From positions 3,191,554-3,255,553 of the forward strand of contig CP070750.1 in NCBI GenBank assembly GCA_020348385.1: DNA of 64,000 nt, read 5' to 3'. Each line of letters starts with the position of its first letter. Position 1 is the first letter of the stretch. Under the pieces are notes generated by a model. It was given only the letters and a program-made list of their open reading frames with translations, was not told the origin of the DNA and did not search any database. This document shows positions 47,087 to 57,023 of the stretch, piece by piece. Position numbers and translations under genes: made by a program. This stretch comes from Candidatus Aminicenantota bacterium (GTDB lineage: Bacteria; Acidobacteriota; Aminicenantia; Aminicenantales; Aminicenantaceae).

Positions 47087-49664
47087 TCTCAAAAACGATG
47101 ATGAAAGGGATTTAATGAAACCTGAGGATCAAATTTCAAAGAAAGAAAGCGACCGCTCTTTAGAAGCCAGCAAACTCCAAATCCTTATCCTGAGGGCGCT
47201 CGATATCTTTTTATCTGTTATCGGCCTTTTATTAGCTGCACCTCTGTTTCCCCTCATTGCGGTTCTCATCAAACTGGATTCAAAGGGGCCAGTCTTTTAC
47301 CAAGCAGAACGTGTGGGAAAGGATATGAAGCTCTTTTCTATGCACAAATTCCGCACGATGCTGGAGAGTTCGGCTGCGATCGACCAGAGTGTTTGTCCGC
47401 AGTACGATCCCCGGGTCACAAACGTCGGGCGGCTACTCAGGCGGACTAAGTTGAATGAACTGCCCCAATTGTTCAATATACTGAAGGGAGAGATGTCGTT
47501 CGTCGGCCCGCGCCCGGAGGCGCCGGACCTCGCTGAAATGTATCCTGAGGAAGCAAAGAAGGTTTTTTCGGTAAAGCCGGGTCTCGTTGGCCCTGTCGTG
47601 GTATCCTCTATGAGCGGCGGCTTCCTCGGGCGCAACGAGGAGGAACTCTACCCCAACGGCGTTGACCCGAAGCAATATTACATCCAGCACATCCTTCCCA
47701 AAAAGGTCAAGATCGACCTGGATTATATATCCCGGCAGACACTCTTTCGTTATTTTAGGGTCATTATCGCTGCTGCTAAAGAAACGGTTTTCGGCGCGGT
47801 CAGTGCCCGCAAGGCCATCCTCAGCAAGCGCCAAATTTATCTTTTCCTTGCCGATTTCATTCTGAGCGAGGTTTCGTTCGTTCTCGCTTATTGGCTGTTC
47901 GCGGAGATAACAGGGACCGGACCTTCTTTCAAGGTCTTCATCAGCGGTCTTTATCTGATTATGATCGTTCGTCCTCTTTCCCAGTACGGGCTGGGTTTAT
48001 ACAACATCGTTCTGGAACTGATCACGCTTCGAGACATCTTCCGCGTGCTCCAGGCCGTCTGCCTGGGCAGCCTTCTGCTGCTGGTCCTCAACACTTTTCA
48101 TAGAATATTCTCCTACCCTCCGCTGTTGGCGATCATGGATTTTATCCTGTTGAGTTGTATGCTCTTAGGTGTCCGTTTGTTCTTTATGGTCCGTTTCCGG
48201 GATCATGATGTCGCCGATCCTCGACCCCGAGTTGCCATATACGGTGCCAAAAAGGAAGGTTTGAAGGCGCTCAATGCACTGGGTAGGACTAAAAACAGCC
48301 CGTACAATGTGGTGGGTTTTATCGATGACGCCGAGGAGATGTTCGCCAAGAAAGTCAGCGGCAAGAAGGTGTTGGGGAACCGATATCATATCCAGGCGCT
48401 GTCCGCTCTTCATGATGTCCAGAAGATTATCCTGGCGCCGGATGACAAGATGCGGGACCAGATAGACGAGGTGGTGGCCCTGTGCACTCAAGCCGGGCTC
48501 CGCTGCCAGATTTTCACGAAAAACATAGAAGATGAAACATTCGGACGAATTTCCTTTCCTATCCGGCCAGTCCTTCTGTCCGATATGCTGCCCCGGGTCA
48601 ATGTGTCTTTGGACGAAGAGATCTTGCGATCTCTTCTCCCTGATAAAACGGTGCTGATGTTCGGTTCCGGCGGGGAGCTGGGTTCAGCCATATGCCGGTA
48701 TCTTTTCAGGAGCGGCTGCCGAAAGATGGTGATCGTGGACCGGTACAAATCTTATCTCAAAGAGATCCTGGCCGATCTGGCGAGCGATACGCCAGGGGTC
48801 GAGATTGTCCCGGTCGTTCTGAATAGCCATGATAGCGATGCCCTGAACAAGGTGTTCGCTCTCCACCGTCCCTATATCGTGATCCATGCGGGAATGAGAA
48901 AATTCATCCCTTTCCGGAAAACAGATGATGATGAGGTGGCACGGTCCAATTATGTCCGCACGTTCAATCTGGCCAAAGTCTCGGCCATGCACGGCTGCGA
49001 ATACTTCGTGATGATTTCATCGATCAAGGCAGCCCACGGGGGGCATTTCGTCTCGGAATCCCTGCGGATCGCCGAAGTATCCCTGGGCCGCATTCTTGGT
49101 CAGACGCCGACCCGCCTGATTGTAAACCGGGTGGGCAATATCATCGAGAACCGGGGAGGGATCGTTTCATGGCTCAATGATCAGATCATCGAGCGGAGGC
49201 CGGTTCGGCTCCCCGAGGAACATGCCAAAGCCTATCTCTTATCCAAGAACGCAGCGGCGCGCTCGATCCTGCAAGCGCTGGCAACGGGATCGAGGATTTC
49301 ACCCGGGGGTTACCTCCTGACAAGCGAACCGGGAATCTGTCTGGAGTTTGCCGAGGTCGCTCGAAAAATTGCCCTTTTTTACGGTATCAAATTGGGGGAA
49401 GATATCGCTGTGAAATTCGGCAAGATCTCAGATACGTTGATCCAGGATGAGCCTTCTGCTGTGATGGCGTGGGGCGATCTGGCCGCAGCCAGATCTCTTG
49501 AAGATTGCCTGGAATCGGACCCTGTGTGTCAGATGATCGAAAAAATCATTTCTGGCGATACCCTAAATTTATCCGACCACGATTGGCGGCAACGGACACA
49601 AGAAATCATTTCCCTTTGCGGTTCGTCTCTTTTCTCGCAAACAAAGGTTCTTTTTAATCAGTAG
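47076..49664 (+). CDS. Initiating sugar transferase fused to a membrane epimerase-like domain with altered active sites
   Basis: The 862-residue protein joins two enzymes usually separate. Residues about 35-245 are a monotopic phosphoglycosyl transferase: membrane helix, Y-Q-A-E-R-V-G-K, M-H-K-F-R-T-M, L-N-E-L-P-Q and S-F-V-G-P-R-P-E. The catalytic D-E dyad reads N-E here. Residues about 250-370 are four membrane helices, about 380-510 a Rossmann domain (A-I-Y-G-A-K-K-E-G) and about 520-862 a FlaA1/CapD-like domain with G-S-G-G-E-L-G-S. In that domain the usual S-T-D-K-A...G-x-S-K-R reads S-S-I-K-A...S-E-S-L-R, losing the catalytic lysine. The start is GTG 47076. It probably starts glycan assembly on undecaprenyl phosphate; epimerase activity is doubtful. 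Confidence 0.85.
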   Translation: MAVNLKNDDERDLMKPEDQISKKESDRSLEASKLQILILRALDIFLSVIGLLLAAPLFPLIAVLIKLDSKGPVFYQAERVGKDMKLFSMHKFRTMLESSAAIDQSVCPQYDPRVTNVGRLLRRTKLNELPQLFNILKGEMSFVGPRPEAPDLAEMYPEEAKKVFSVKPGLVGPVVVSSMSGGFLGRNEEELYPNGVDPKQYYIQHILPKKVKIDLDYISRQTLFRYFRVIIAAAKETVFGAVSARKAILSKRQIYLFLADFILSEVSFVLAYWLFAEITGTGPSFKVFISGLYLIMIVRPLSQYGLGLYNIVLELITLRDIFRVLQAVCLGSLLLLVLNTFHRIFSYPPLLAIMDFILLSCMLLGVRLFFMVRFRDHDVADPRPRVAIYGAKKEGLKALNALGRTKNSPYNVVGFIDDAEEMFAKKVSGKKVLGNRYHIQALSALHDVQKIILAPDDKMRDQIDEVVALCTQAGLRCQIFTKNIEDETFGRISFPIRPVLLSDMLPRVNVSLDEEILRSLLPDKTVLMFGSGGELGSAICRYLFRSGCRKMVIVDRYKSYLKEILADLASDTPGVEIVPVVLNSHDSDALNKVFALHRPYIVIHAGMRKFIPFRKTDDDEVARSNYVRTFNLAKVSAMHGCEYFVMISSIKAAHGGHFVSESLRIAEVSLGRILGQTPTRLIVNRVGNIIENRGGIVSWLNDQIIERRPVRLPEEHAKAYLLSKNAAARSILQALATGSRISPGGYLLTSEPGICLEFAEVARKIALFYGIKLGEDIAVKFGKISDTLIQDEPSAVMAWGDLAAARSLEDCLESDPVCQMIEKIISGDTLNLSDHDWRQRTQEIISLCGSSLFSQTKVLFNQ

Positions 49665-49719
49665 GAAGGATATAGCCATTCGAATCTCCCCACCTGTCGG
49701 GAAGGAAGAAGAAAAGTCA

Positions 49720-50895
49720 ATGATTCCTCGTTATGCTCCCACTTACACATTCAACGATCTCCTAAATGGATTGAAGCAAAGCTCTGATCCAGATATCGAG
49801 AATAAATTAATTGCGCGGCTCAAGTCATATTATAACGTCAGACACGCATTTTTATTTGGGAGTGGCAGAGAGGCTCTGTACGCAGTCTTGAAGGCATACA
49901 ACCGTCCTGGTGGCGTATTGATCCCAGCTTATAATTGTATTGTTGTGCCTGAGGCAATCCAGTTTGCCGGATATCGCCCAGTTTTTGTAGATATTGAACG
50001 AAATTCTTTGTGTATGACTGCCGAGAATGTAAAAAAGTCCTTGAGTTCTGATGTACAAGCCGTATTCTTGACTCACATTTTTGGTATTCCCTGCGAAATT
50101 CAAGAAATTCTTGATGTGTTAATCAAACAAAATAAAGATATTCTTATTGTCGAGGATGCCGCCCCTGCTATAGGCGCTGAATATAATGGACAAGTCGTTG
50201 GGTCTTTTGGTGACGCTTCGGTGATTAGTTTTCAATCCACCAAGGTAATTTCAGGTGAGATAGGCGGGGCACTCCTAACGAATAACGAAAATTTGGCAGA
50301 AAAATTGAAAGGTTTGAAACTCGAAGCTGTTGGTCCTGGAAGTGATTGGATGTTATTTATCAAAGCTCTAGCACGCAAATTCGTGACTAGCCGAAACGTC
50401 TATGAGCTGGCTCAGTTTGGTTACCGGACTCTGCGAGGGGAAAAAATGTATGAAATTGTTCCCCCAAAAGTTCAGAAACCGAAAGGTTTCTTATCTCGAT
50501 GTCCTTCGTTTTCATGCGCTCTAGTATTTTTGCAATTGGATCGACTTAGATGGAACCTAGAGCGCCGCAGAAATCTGGCACTCATTTATCAGAATGAGCT
50601 ATCAAAACATACCGAGGTATCCTTGCCAGAAATAGCGCAGGCCTGTGATCCAGCATGGATTCAATACCCAATCTTGGTTGATGATAAGCTTTCCTTCTAT
50701 AAGCATATGCAGCGGAATCAAATAGATGTAAGCTGGACCTATCGATACAGCTGTGCGGAAAGCTTCGGCATCAAAGGATTTCCGAATTCGATTCACGCCG
50801 CTGAGACCATCATCGGTCTTCCAACGAGCCCTTTTATCTCAGATGAACAAGCTATGGAGATTTGCCGGGTGGCGAATCAGTTTAGGGGTAGGTAA
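49720..50895 (+). CDS. DegT/DnrJ/EryC1 aminotransferase 2
   Basis: The 391-residue PLP enzyme has F-G-S-G-R-E-A-L-Y, V-E-D-A-A-P-A-I-G-A and S-F-Q-S-T-K-V-I-S-G-E-I-G-G with the Schiff-base lysine. It is more A+T-rich than its neighbours, as is the next gene, which may point to separate acquisition. It probably aminates a different keto-sugar from the first aminotransferase at 45935. Confidence 0.9.
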   Translation: MIPRYAPTYTFNDLLNGLKQSSDPDIENKLIARLKSYYNVRHAFLFGSGREALYAVLKAYNRPGGVLIPAYNCIVVPEAIQFAGYRPVFVDIERNSLCMTAENVKKSLSSDVQAVFLTHIFGIPCEIQEILDVLIKQNKDILIVEDAAPAIGAEYNGQVVGSFGDASVISFQSTKVISGEIGGALLTNNENLAEKLKGLKLEAVGPGSDWMLFIKALARKFVTSRNVYELAQFGYRTLRGEKMYEIVPPKVQKPKGFLSRCPSFSCALVFLQLDRLRWNLERRRNLALIYQNELSKHTEVSLPEIAQACDPAWIQYPILVDDKLSFYKHMQRNQIDVSWTYRYSCAESFGIKGFPNSIHAAETIIGLPTSPFISDEQAMEICRVANQFRGR

Positions 50896-50967
50896 AAGAG
50901 AAAGGTTCGGAAAAGCAGTGTGATGTCGTTAATTTCAAAGGAGAATAGGAACTAATTAAGAATTAAA

Positions 50968-51906
50968 GTGCAGGACATGATTCGAAAGAAACAAGAGCAC
51001 CTTCTCCCTAGCACATTGGTCAGAGTACGAACCCTGAAGGAGATCCTCGCAACCTTGGATGAAGCTGGGACTCTGGAAGGATTGCCTTTTATGCTCGAAA
51101 TGGTTCAATATTGTGGCAAACGATTCAGGGTCAGCAAGCGCATCGAAAGAACCTGTGAAGAAGGAGAAAAAGGCATGAGGAGGATTCGGAACGCTGTTTT
51201 TCTGGAGAATCTTAGATGCGATGGTTCGACTCATGGTGACTGTCAAAAAAGATGCATGCTTTTTTGGAAGGATGCATGGCTAACAACCTCGGAAGATAAA
51301 GAGGGGCTGAGCGAAGGGGGGAGTGGTCACAGTCAAATGCTGGGTGATTTGCCATCCACGATTTCAGACGGTCGCTATATATGTCAGTCTACGGAACTCG
51401 TTAAGGCAACAGCCCCGCTGGCCCCCATCAATTTAATGACTTTTATTCATGACATTCGTTCGCGGACGTATTCGATTCCAGAACTCATACGAGGGTTTTC
51501 CTATGCTATTTTTCTAAGGCTTCGATATTATCTGACCAGAAAGCCTTATGGTTATATTTCAGGAGAGCAAGCTCAAACGCCGTCAGAATCTTTAAATCTT
51601 CAGCCCGGCGAGTGGGTACAGGTTAAAACGAAAGAAGAAATAAGGGAGACGTTGGATGCGCAGGGAATGAATCGGGGCCTTCGGTTTACGATAGACTTAT
51701 TTCCTTATTGTGGAGGAACCCATCGCGTTCTGGGCCGCATGGAGAAGATGATTCACGAGCCGACTGGGAAACTGATTGACGTAAAAGATACCGTTATCCT
51801 CGAGAACTCCACCTGTAAAGGTTGTAATACAATATGGGGAAGCTGCCCGCGTGAGAACTATAACTTTTGGCGTGAGATTTGGCTCAGGCGCATCCCTAAA
51901 GCCTGA
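50968..51906 (+). CDS. Protein with two copies of an unnamed Cys-rich domain
   Basis: The 312-residue protein holds two copies of one domain, at about 12-110 and 205-310. Each copy runs: V-R-V-R/Q-V-K-T, a helix with E-I-x-x-T-L-D, G-L-x-F, Y-C-G, a V-x-x-R-x-E segment, V-x-L-E-N, then C-x-G/C-D-G...C and a final F-W-x-x-x-W-L. In copy 1 cysteines and a histidine cluster as L-R-C-D-G-S-T-H-G-D-C-Q-K-R-C; in copy 2 as S-T-C-K-G-C...G-S-C-P. I recall similar stand-alone sequences in polysaccharide and natural-product loci but know no function. The spacing suggests a metal or Fe-S site. The GTG start at 50968 is uncertain; ATG 50977 is an alternative. Confidence 0.75.
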   Translation: MQDMIRKKQEHLLPSTLVRVRTLKEILATLDEAGTLEGLPFMLEMVQYCGKRFRVSKRIERTCEEGEKGMRRIRNAVFLENLRCDGSTHGDCQKRCMLFWKDAWLTTSEDKEGLSEGGSGHSQMLGDLPSTISDGRYICQSTELVKATAPLAPINLMTFIHDIRSRTYSIPELIRGFSYAIFLRLRYYLTRKPYGYISGEQAQTPSESLNLQPGEWVQVKTKEEIRETLDAQGMNRGLRFTIDLFPYCGGTHRVLGRMEKMIHEPTGKLIDVKDTVILENSTCKGCNTIWGSCPRENYNFWREIWLRRIPKA

Positions 51907-52059
51907 GTATTCATTTCTTAGCCAATATTCCTCATTCTTATCCGATATGCTGGACAGAAAAATTCTCAGATATTTCCACTCTCAATCGGGTGCTACCATT
52001 ATTTGGGGATATTCCTGTGACAGGCGCTTACAGGATCGCCACTTAGCAAGCCCTGAAGT

Positions 52060-53127
52060 ATGTCGAGCGATTCATCGATGAAAGAAAAGATGATGAATGA
52101 ATTCAGAACGGCTGATCTAGAGCCTGCATTGGAATGGCTGCGGCAGCAGGGCCATCGGCTCATCTTCAGCCCCAGCTCCTGTTGGTATGATGCCGCTCCA
52201 GGCGCATTTCAGGCGTTCCCTTATCACAAGACTATCACACCCACCGAAAAAGAGCTGCGTCAGATCTTCCGGGAAGGCCGGGTAGTCGCACTTCGATATT
52301 CAGCCCCTATTGCTGCGTCCTGTGGGAAGATCAGCTATCATGTCGTCTGTTCAGACTCCCATTATGGCCTCGATCAAGTCTCCAGACAAACCCGACAAAA
52401 CATCCGCAAGGGAATCAATTATGCCGCCATCGAGCCCATAACGTTCAGCCGGCTGGCCAGAGAGGGGTGGGCCTTACGGGCCGAAACCCTTGCCAGGCAA
52501 GGCCGGCTCACTTCCGAAAATGAAGCCTGGTGGAAGAAGCTCTGCCTCAGCGCAGAAAGACTCCCTGGCTTCGAGGCCTGGGGGGCGCTGCACAAAGGAA
52601 TACTCGTGGCATCCCTGATTGTCTACCTGGCGGGAGATTGTTACCTCATGCTCTACCAGCAGAGTCTGACCTCGCACTTGAAATTCGGGATCAATAATGC
52701 CCTGGGATTCGTCTTCACGCAAAAGGCGTTGGCCAAGCCCGGGATCAGGCGTCTCTTTTACGGATTCCAATCTTTGGATGCTCCTGATAAAGTCGATGAG
52801 TTCAAGTTCCGTATGGGTTATAAGGCTGTGCCGGTGCGCCAGCGCGTCTTGTTCCATCCGGCGCTGAATCCTGTCGTCAGGCCAGTCACTCTGGCGACCT
52901 TAAAATACATCGGCGGCAAAATTTTGCGCAGCCCGAAATGGCTCAAAGTCGCAGGCATGATGCACTTTTGTCTGGAAGGAAGTCGTCCTCTCTCTCAGCA
53001 GGACTGGCCGGAATGTCTTCTTGAAAAAAGAAGGGAGTGGTTTGGCAGCCAGCATGAGCGTGGGTTGGTACTTCCTGGAACCCTGGCGTCTGCCCAATAT
53101 AAAATCACTAAGGATATGAAAAAATGA
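52060..53127 (+). CDS. FemAB/GNAT-like acyltransferase
   Basis: The 355-residue cytoplasmic protein has the GNAT_6/FemAB pattern: R-Q-T-R-Q-N-I-R-K-G (basic helix), G-A-L-H-K-G-I-L-V-A-S-L-I-V-Y, then Y-Q-Q-S-L-T-S-H-L-K and D-E-F-K-F-R-M-G-Y-K-A-V-P-V. Such proteins in polysaccharide loci add acyl or aminoacyl groups to sugars. The start is unsettled among ATGs at 52060, 52078, 52090 and 52093; none has a clear ribosome site. A 150-base gap without a gene precedes it. Confidence 0.78.
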   Translation: MSSDSSMKEKMMNEFRTADLEPALEWLRQQGHRLIFSPSSCWYDAAPGAFQAFPYHKTITPTEKELRQIFREGRVVALRYSAPIAASCGKISYHVVCSDSHYGLDQVSRQTRQNIRKGINYAAIEPITFSRLAREGWALRAETLARQGRLTSENEAWWKKLCLSAERLPGFEAWGALHKGILVASLIVYLAGDCYLMLYQQSLTSHLKFGINNALGFVFTQKALAKPGIRRLFYGFQSLDAPDKVDEFKFRMGYKAVPVRQRVLFHPALNPVVRPVTLATLKYIGGKILRSPKWLKVAGMMHFCLEGSRPLSQQDWPECLLEKRREWFGSQHERGLVLPGTLASAQYKITKDMKK

Positions 53128-53194
53128 ATGAAAGAAAAATGGTGATCGTCGTGTTTGTGACAAAATCAATTTTTAAAACGAGGAAGTGGTTAAC

Positions 53195-55456
53195 ATGAAA
53201 AACTTAGATTTACAACGTATTTCTGGGCAACAAGAGATCAGCCTTCATGAATTATGGCGGATCGCCTTGAGGAGAAAGTGGATTATCTTCAGTACAGCGG
53301 TAACAGTGTTTGTCTTAATCGTTCTTTATTCGTTCCTGGCGACCCCCATATACACAGCCACGGGCCAGCTCCTCATCGACAAGGAACCGAACATCCTGAG
53401 CTTCGAGGAAATATTCAAGATCGAATCGTTCAACGATGACTATTTTCAGACTCAGTACAAACTCCTCCAGAGCCGAGCTCTTGCCGGAAATACCATCGAG
53501 CGGGTGCGATTGCACAAGAATGAGGGGTTCGTAAAAGCTGCACTAGGAGCCAGAAAACCGGGATCAGAGGGTTCGAACGATGATCCCATTATCAAGAGGA
53601 AACTCATCAAAGTGTTTCTAGAAAGGCTGACCATCCGGCCGATCCGGAAGACGAGGCTTGTTCAGGCAAGCTTCAGTGACTCCGACCCCGAGTTAGCGGC
53701 AGAGACTCTGACATCGTTCTTCGATGCCTACATTGAAATGAACGTTCAGAGAAAGTATCAAGCTACAGAGCAGGCAACGGATTTCCTCAGCACACAGATT
53801 GCGATGGTCCAGGCAGAAATCGAGGAGAGCGAAAGAGAACTTCAAGAATATGGGGAAGAAAAAGATATCGTCGTCTTGAACAGCACCGAAAACACCGTCA
53901 TCGAGAAACTGAGCGAATTGAACAGGGCCCTGACCGATGCCCAAATCGACCGGGTCAATAAGGAAACCTATTATAATGAGATAGCCGTCGCCACGCCGGA
54001 CTACATCCCTGATGCTTTGGCCAATCCGCTGATTCAGAAGCTACGAGAGGAGTACAACCGGCTGAACCGCGAGTATGTCAAGAGAAGCGAAACCTTCTTT
54101 CCCGACCACCCGGACATGCAAAGCCTCAAATCGGAACTGGACACGGCCAAGAAGGCCCTAGAGGACGAGACTCAAGCTTTGATAAAGCGCGCTTACAGCG
54201 ATTTCCAGGCGGCGCTCAAGAGAGAGCGGGCCATGGCCAACGCGTTCAACAGACAGAAAAGGGAAGCTTTTCAGCTCAACAGCAATGCCATACAGTACAA
54301 CAGCCTGCAAATACAGATCCAGAACCAGAAGGACCTGCTGGAGTCGTTGATGAAACGGAAGAGCGAAACCGATGTGTCCTCGCGTCTGAAAGCTCTCCGG
54401 ACATCGAACATCTGGGTCGTGGACCCAGCAGAGGTTCCCTCTTCTCCCAGCAGCCCGGATAAGATGAGAAATATGATCTTTGGCCTGCTGATCGGACTAT
54501 TTAGCGGGTTTGGACTGGCGTTTCTGTTTGAAAGGTTGGACGACACGGTCAAAAATGAAGAGGATATCAAGATACACGCTGGGATGCCGATGCTGGGAAT
54601 AATCCCAGAATTTTCCGAGAACGAGGAGAAGAGCGGAGACGGGAAAAAACACAAGAAAAAAAGTCCGAAGGCTAAGGAGAAACCGAAATGGTTCTCCAAG
54701 CCGAAGCTGAAACGAATCTTGAATTTATTCAGCGATCGCAAGGCCAAACCGCGAAAAGAGGAACAAGGATCTGTGGACCTCATCGTCCATTTTTCGCCGA
54801 TATCCTCCATTTCCGAATATTATCGCTCCATCCGCACGACTATCCTGCTCTCGGGGACAGAAGCAAGGATGCGGGCACTGGCTGTAATGAGCCCTTTGCC
54901 ACAGGAAGGGAAAACGGCGACAATCTCAAACCTGGCGGGCGTTTTGGCCCAGGCGGGTAAAAAAGTTGTAATCATCGATGCGGATCTGCGAAAACCTCGT
55001 TTGCACAAAATATTCCGAGTCAGGAACTCGAATGGTTTGACAAGATATTTGACGGAGGATCTGCCCATAGAAGACGTGCTGAGGGCCACGGCGGTCCCGA
55101 AATTATTCCTGATCAATGCCGGGAAAGAAACTCCCAATCCTGTCGAGCTGTTGGGATCTGAGAAAATGGCAAATCTGATCGTCCAGCTCAAGCATAACTT
55201 CGAGTACATACTTATAGATACACCACCCGTGTTGGGAGTGAGCGACGCGATCGTGCTCGGACCCTGGCTGGACGGAGCGATAATGGTCGTGCGGGCAGGA
55301 GCGACTCCGCGGAAAGCCCTCAGACAGGCGAATGAGAAACTGGATGCGCACAAGATCAAGGGGATGGGAGTCATTATCAACCAAGTTCAGATGAGTCATT
55401 TTGATAATTACTATACAGATGCATACTATGAGTATTATAGGCGAACCGAAGCATGA
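53195..55456 (+). CDS. Wzc-type tyrosine autokinase and chain-length regulator
   Basis: The 753-residue protein has a Wzz domain with helices at about 30-50 and 425-445 framing a periplasmic coiled coil. After a charged linker (K-K-H-K-K-K-S-P-K-A-K-E-K-P-K) comes the BY-kinase domain: Walker A S-P-L-P-Q-E-G-K-T, Walker A' V-V-I-I-D-A-D-L-R-K-P and Walker B Y-I-L-I-D-T-P-P. The tail Y-Y-T-D-A-Y-Y-E-Y-Y is the autophosphorylated tyrosine cluster. It governs chain length and export together with the Wza-like protein at 40211. ATG 53195 is preferred over GTG 53186, which is only two bases from the GAGGAA site. Confidence 0.93.
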   Translation: MKNLDLQRISGQQEISLHELWRIALRRKWIIFSTAVTVFVLIVLYSFLATPIYTATGQLLIDKEPNILSFEEIFKIESFNDDYFQTQYKLLQSRALAGNTIERVRLHKNEGFVKAALGARKPGSEGSNDDPIIKRKLIKVFLERLTIRPIRKTRLVQASFSDSDPELAAETLTSFFDAYIEMNVQRKYQATEQATDFLSTQIAMVQAEIEESERELQEYGEEKDIVVLNSTENTVIEKLSELNRALTDAQIDRVNKETYYNEIAVATPDYIPDALANPLIQKLREEYNRLNREYVKRSETFFPDHPDMQSLKSELDTAKKALEDETQALIKRAYSDFQAALKRERAMANAFNRQKREAFQLNSNAIQYNSLQIQIQNQKDLLESLMKRKSETDVSSRLKALRTSNIWVVDPAEVPSSPSSPDKMRNMIFGLLIGLFSGFGLAFLFERLDDTVKNEEDIKIHAGMPMLGIIPEFSENEEKSGDGKKHKKKSPKAKEKPKWFSKPKLKRILNLFSDRKAKPRKEEQGSVDLIVHFSPISSISEYYRSIRTTILLSGTEARMRALAVMSPLPQEGKTATISNLAGVLAQAGKKVVIIDADLRKPRLHKIFRVRNSNGLTRYLTEDLPIEDVLRATAVPKLFLINAGKETPNPVELLGSEKMANLIVQLKHNFEYILIDTPPVLGVSDAIVLGPWLDGAIMVVRAGATPRKALRQANEKLDAHKIKGMGVIINQVQMSHFDNYYTDAYYEYYRRTEA

Positions 55457-55559
55457 CCGACCTTCAACCTCGCATTCTCCCGGATTGGGATAGAAAACCG
55501 AGGGGACAGCTCAAGGATAAAACAGCCGAGGCATCCATGGACCTAGGAGAACTTTGCGA

Positions 55560-57020
55560 ATGTTACCGTTGATCGAAAAATTCCTACATTCCCTGAAATC
55601 AGAGGGGGTGATTTATTGCCATTGGAAAAGTAACGCTTTCGTGGCAAATGCCGCCCGCGGGGAAGACGATCTTGACCTCTTGATTTACCATACATACAGA
55701 CAGGCTTTTTTGGCCATTTTGCATCGGCTTGGATTCAAAGAAGTGTCGATGTCGAAAAAAAAGTTCCAGATCCCCGGTATACTGAGTTATTACGGATATG
55801 ATGAAACGGCCTCCCGCCTGATCCACGTTCATGTTCACTATAAACTCATCTTAGGCCATGACCTGACCAAAAACTACCATCTTCCTGTCGAGAACGTTTT
55901 TCTGGAATCCTCTTCACAGGGGGAATTCTTTCCGATTCCCTCGCCGGAATTGGAATATATCGTCTTTATCATACGAATGATGCTCAAGCATTCAACTTGG
56001 AGTGCCATCCTTAACGGGCAGGGAAAATTATCCAGTCGAGAGCGGCAAGAAATGGAATATCTCCAGAAAAAGGTGAACCGGAAGCAGATGGACCACGATC
56101 TGACAAAGCACTTCGCTTTCTTGAATTTGGCGTTGTTCGATGATTGTATCCGTTCCCTTCAGCCGCTCTGCTCATTTCGGTTTCGTTTCAAGTCCGGACA
56201 GCGAATCCAGAAGGCATTGCGGGGATGCGCTATCCGGCCCAAAGCCAGGGATATATGGCTTCAGTTTTGGCGTCGTTTGGCCATGGGGATTAAACGGCGT
56301 GTATTCGGTTCAGTCCCAAGAAGGAGATTGAAGAATGGAGGATTATTGGTGGCCTTTGTTGGGGGGGATGGGGCCGGCAAAACCACATTGATCGATGCCA
56401 TTTCAGAATGGCTCTCACCTCCCTTCCCCACGGCGAAATTTCATCTCGGGAAACCACCCTGGTCCAGGACGACCACATTCACAAAAGGGCTGATGAAAGC
56501 CGGCCGCATCCTGGGATTCCCACCGTTCAAAAAAGCGCCCTTCGATTCCATCACCCAAGAGAACCCCGGTTCCTTTCCGGGCTATCCGTTCTTGATTAGC
56601 GCGGTTTGCGTAGCCCGCGACAGGTATTTGACTTATGTGAAGGCAAGGAGACAGGCCGACAAAGGGATTTTTGTCATCTGCGACCGTTTCCCCTTGCTCA
56701 ATATCATATCCATGGATGGACCGCGAATCGAAAGGATGATCGGAACTCAAAAAGATAATGGATTCATCAGACTCCTCCGCAAGCTTGAGAACAGGTATTA
56801 TCGGTCTATCGCGCTACCCGATATTTTATTTGTGCTCAAGGCAGACCCGGAAACGGCCGTCGAACGAAAATCGGACGAAAATGAGGTTTCTGTTCGTGCC
56901 CGTTCGAAAGAGATCTGGGAAAAAGATTGGGGGGGATTGGCTGCTTGTATCATCGATGCGAATCAGCCAAAAACGAAAGTTCTCCATATGACGAAAATCC
57001 TTTTGTGGGCAAGTATATAA
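55560..57020 (+). CDS. Nucleotidyltransferase-like domain fused to a thymidylate-kinase-like domain
   Basis: The protein has 486 residues. The N-terminal half has C-H-W-K-S-N and G-E-D-D-L-D-L-L-I, the D-x-D pattern of a minimal nucleotidyltransferase-like fold seen in uncharacterised polysaccharide-locus proteins. From about 260 a P-loop domain follows: V-G-G-D-G-A-G-K-T-T, then I-C-D-R-F-P and an R-x-x-x-E...R lid region, like thymidylate kinases. The substrate is unknown; a carbohydrate or lipid-carrier kinase role is possible. TTG 55554 is an alternative start. A similar but shorter P-loop kinase follows at once. Confidence 0.75.
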   Translation: MLPLIEKFLHSLKSEGVIYCHWKSNAFVANAARGEDDLDLLIYHTYRQAFLAILHRLGFKEVSMSKKKFQIPGILSYYGYDETASRLIHVHVHYKLILGHDLTKNYHLPVENVFLESSSQGEFFPIPSPELEYIVFIIRMMLKHSTWSAILNGQGKLSSRERQEMEYLQKKVNRKQMDHDLTKHFAFLNLALFDDCIRSLQPLCSFRFRFKSGQRIQKALRGCAIRPKARDIWLQFWRRLAMGIKRRVFGSVPRRRLKNGGLLVAFVGGDGAGKTTLIDAISEWLSPPFPTAKFHLGKPPWSRTTTFTKGLMKAGRILGFPPFKKAPFDSITQENPGSFPGYPFLISAVCVARDRYLTYVKARRQADKGIFVICDRFPLLNIISMDGPRIERMIGTQKDNGFIRLLRKLENRYYRSIALPDILFVLKADPETAVERKSDENEVSVRARSKEIWEKDWGGLAACIIDANQPKTKVLHMTKILLWASI

Positions 57021-57023
57021 ATA

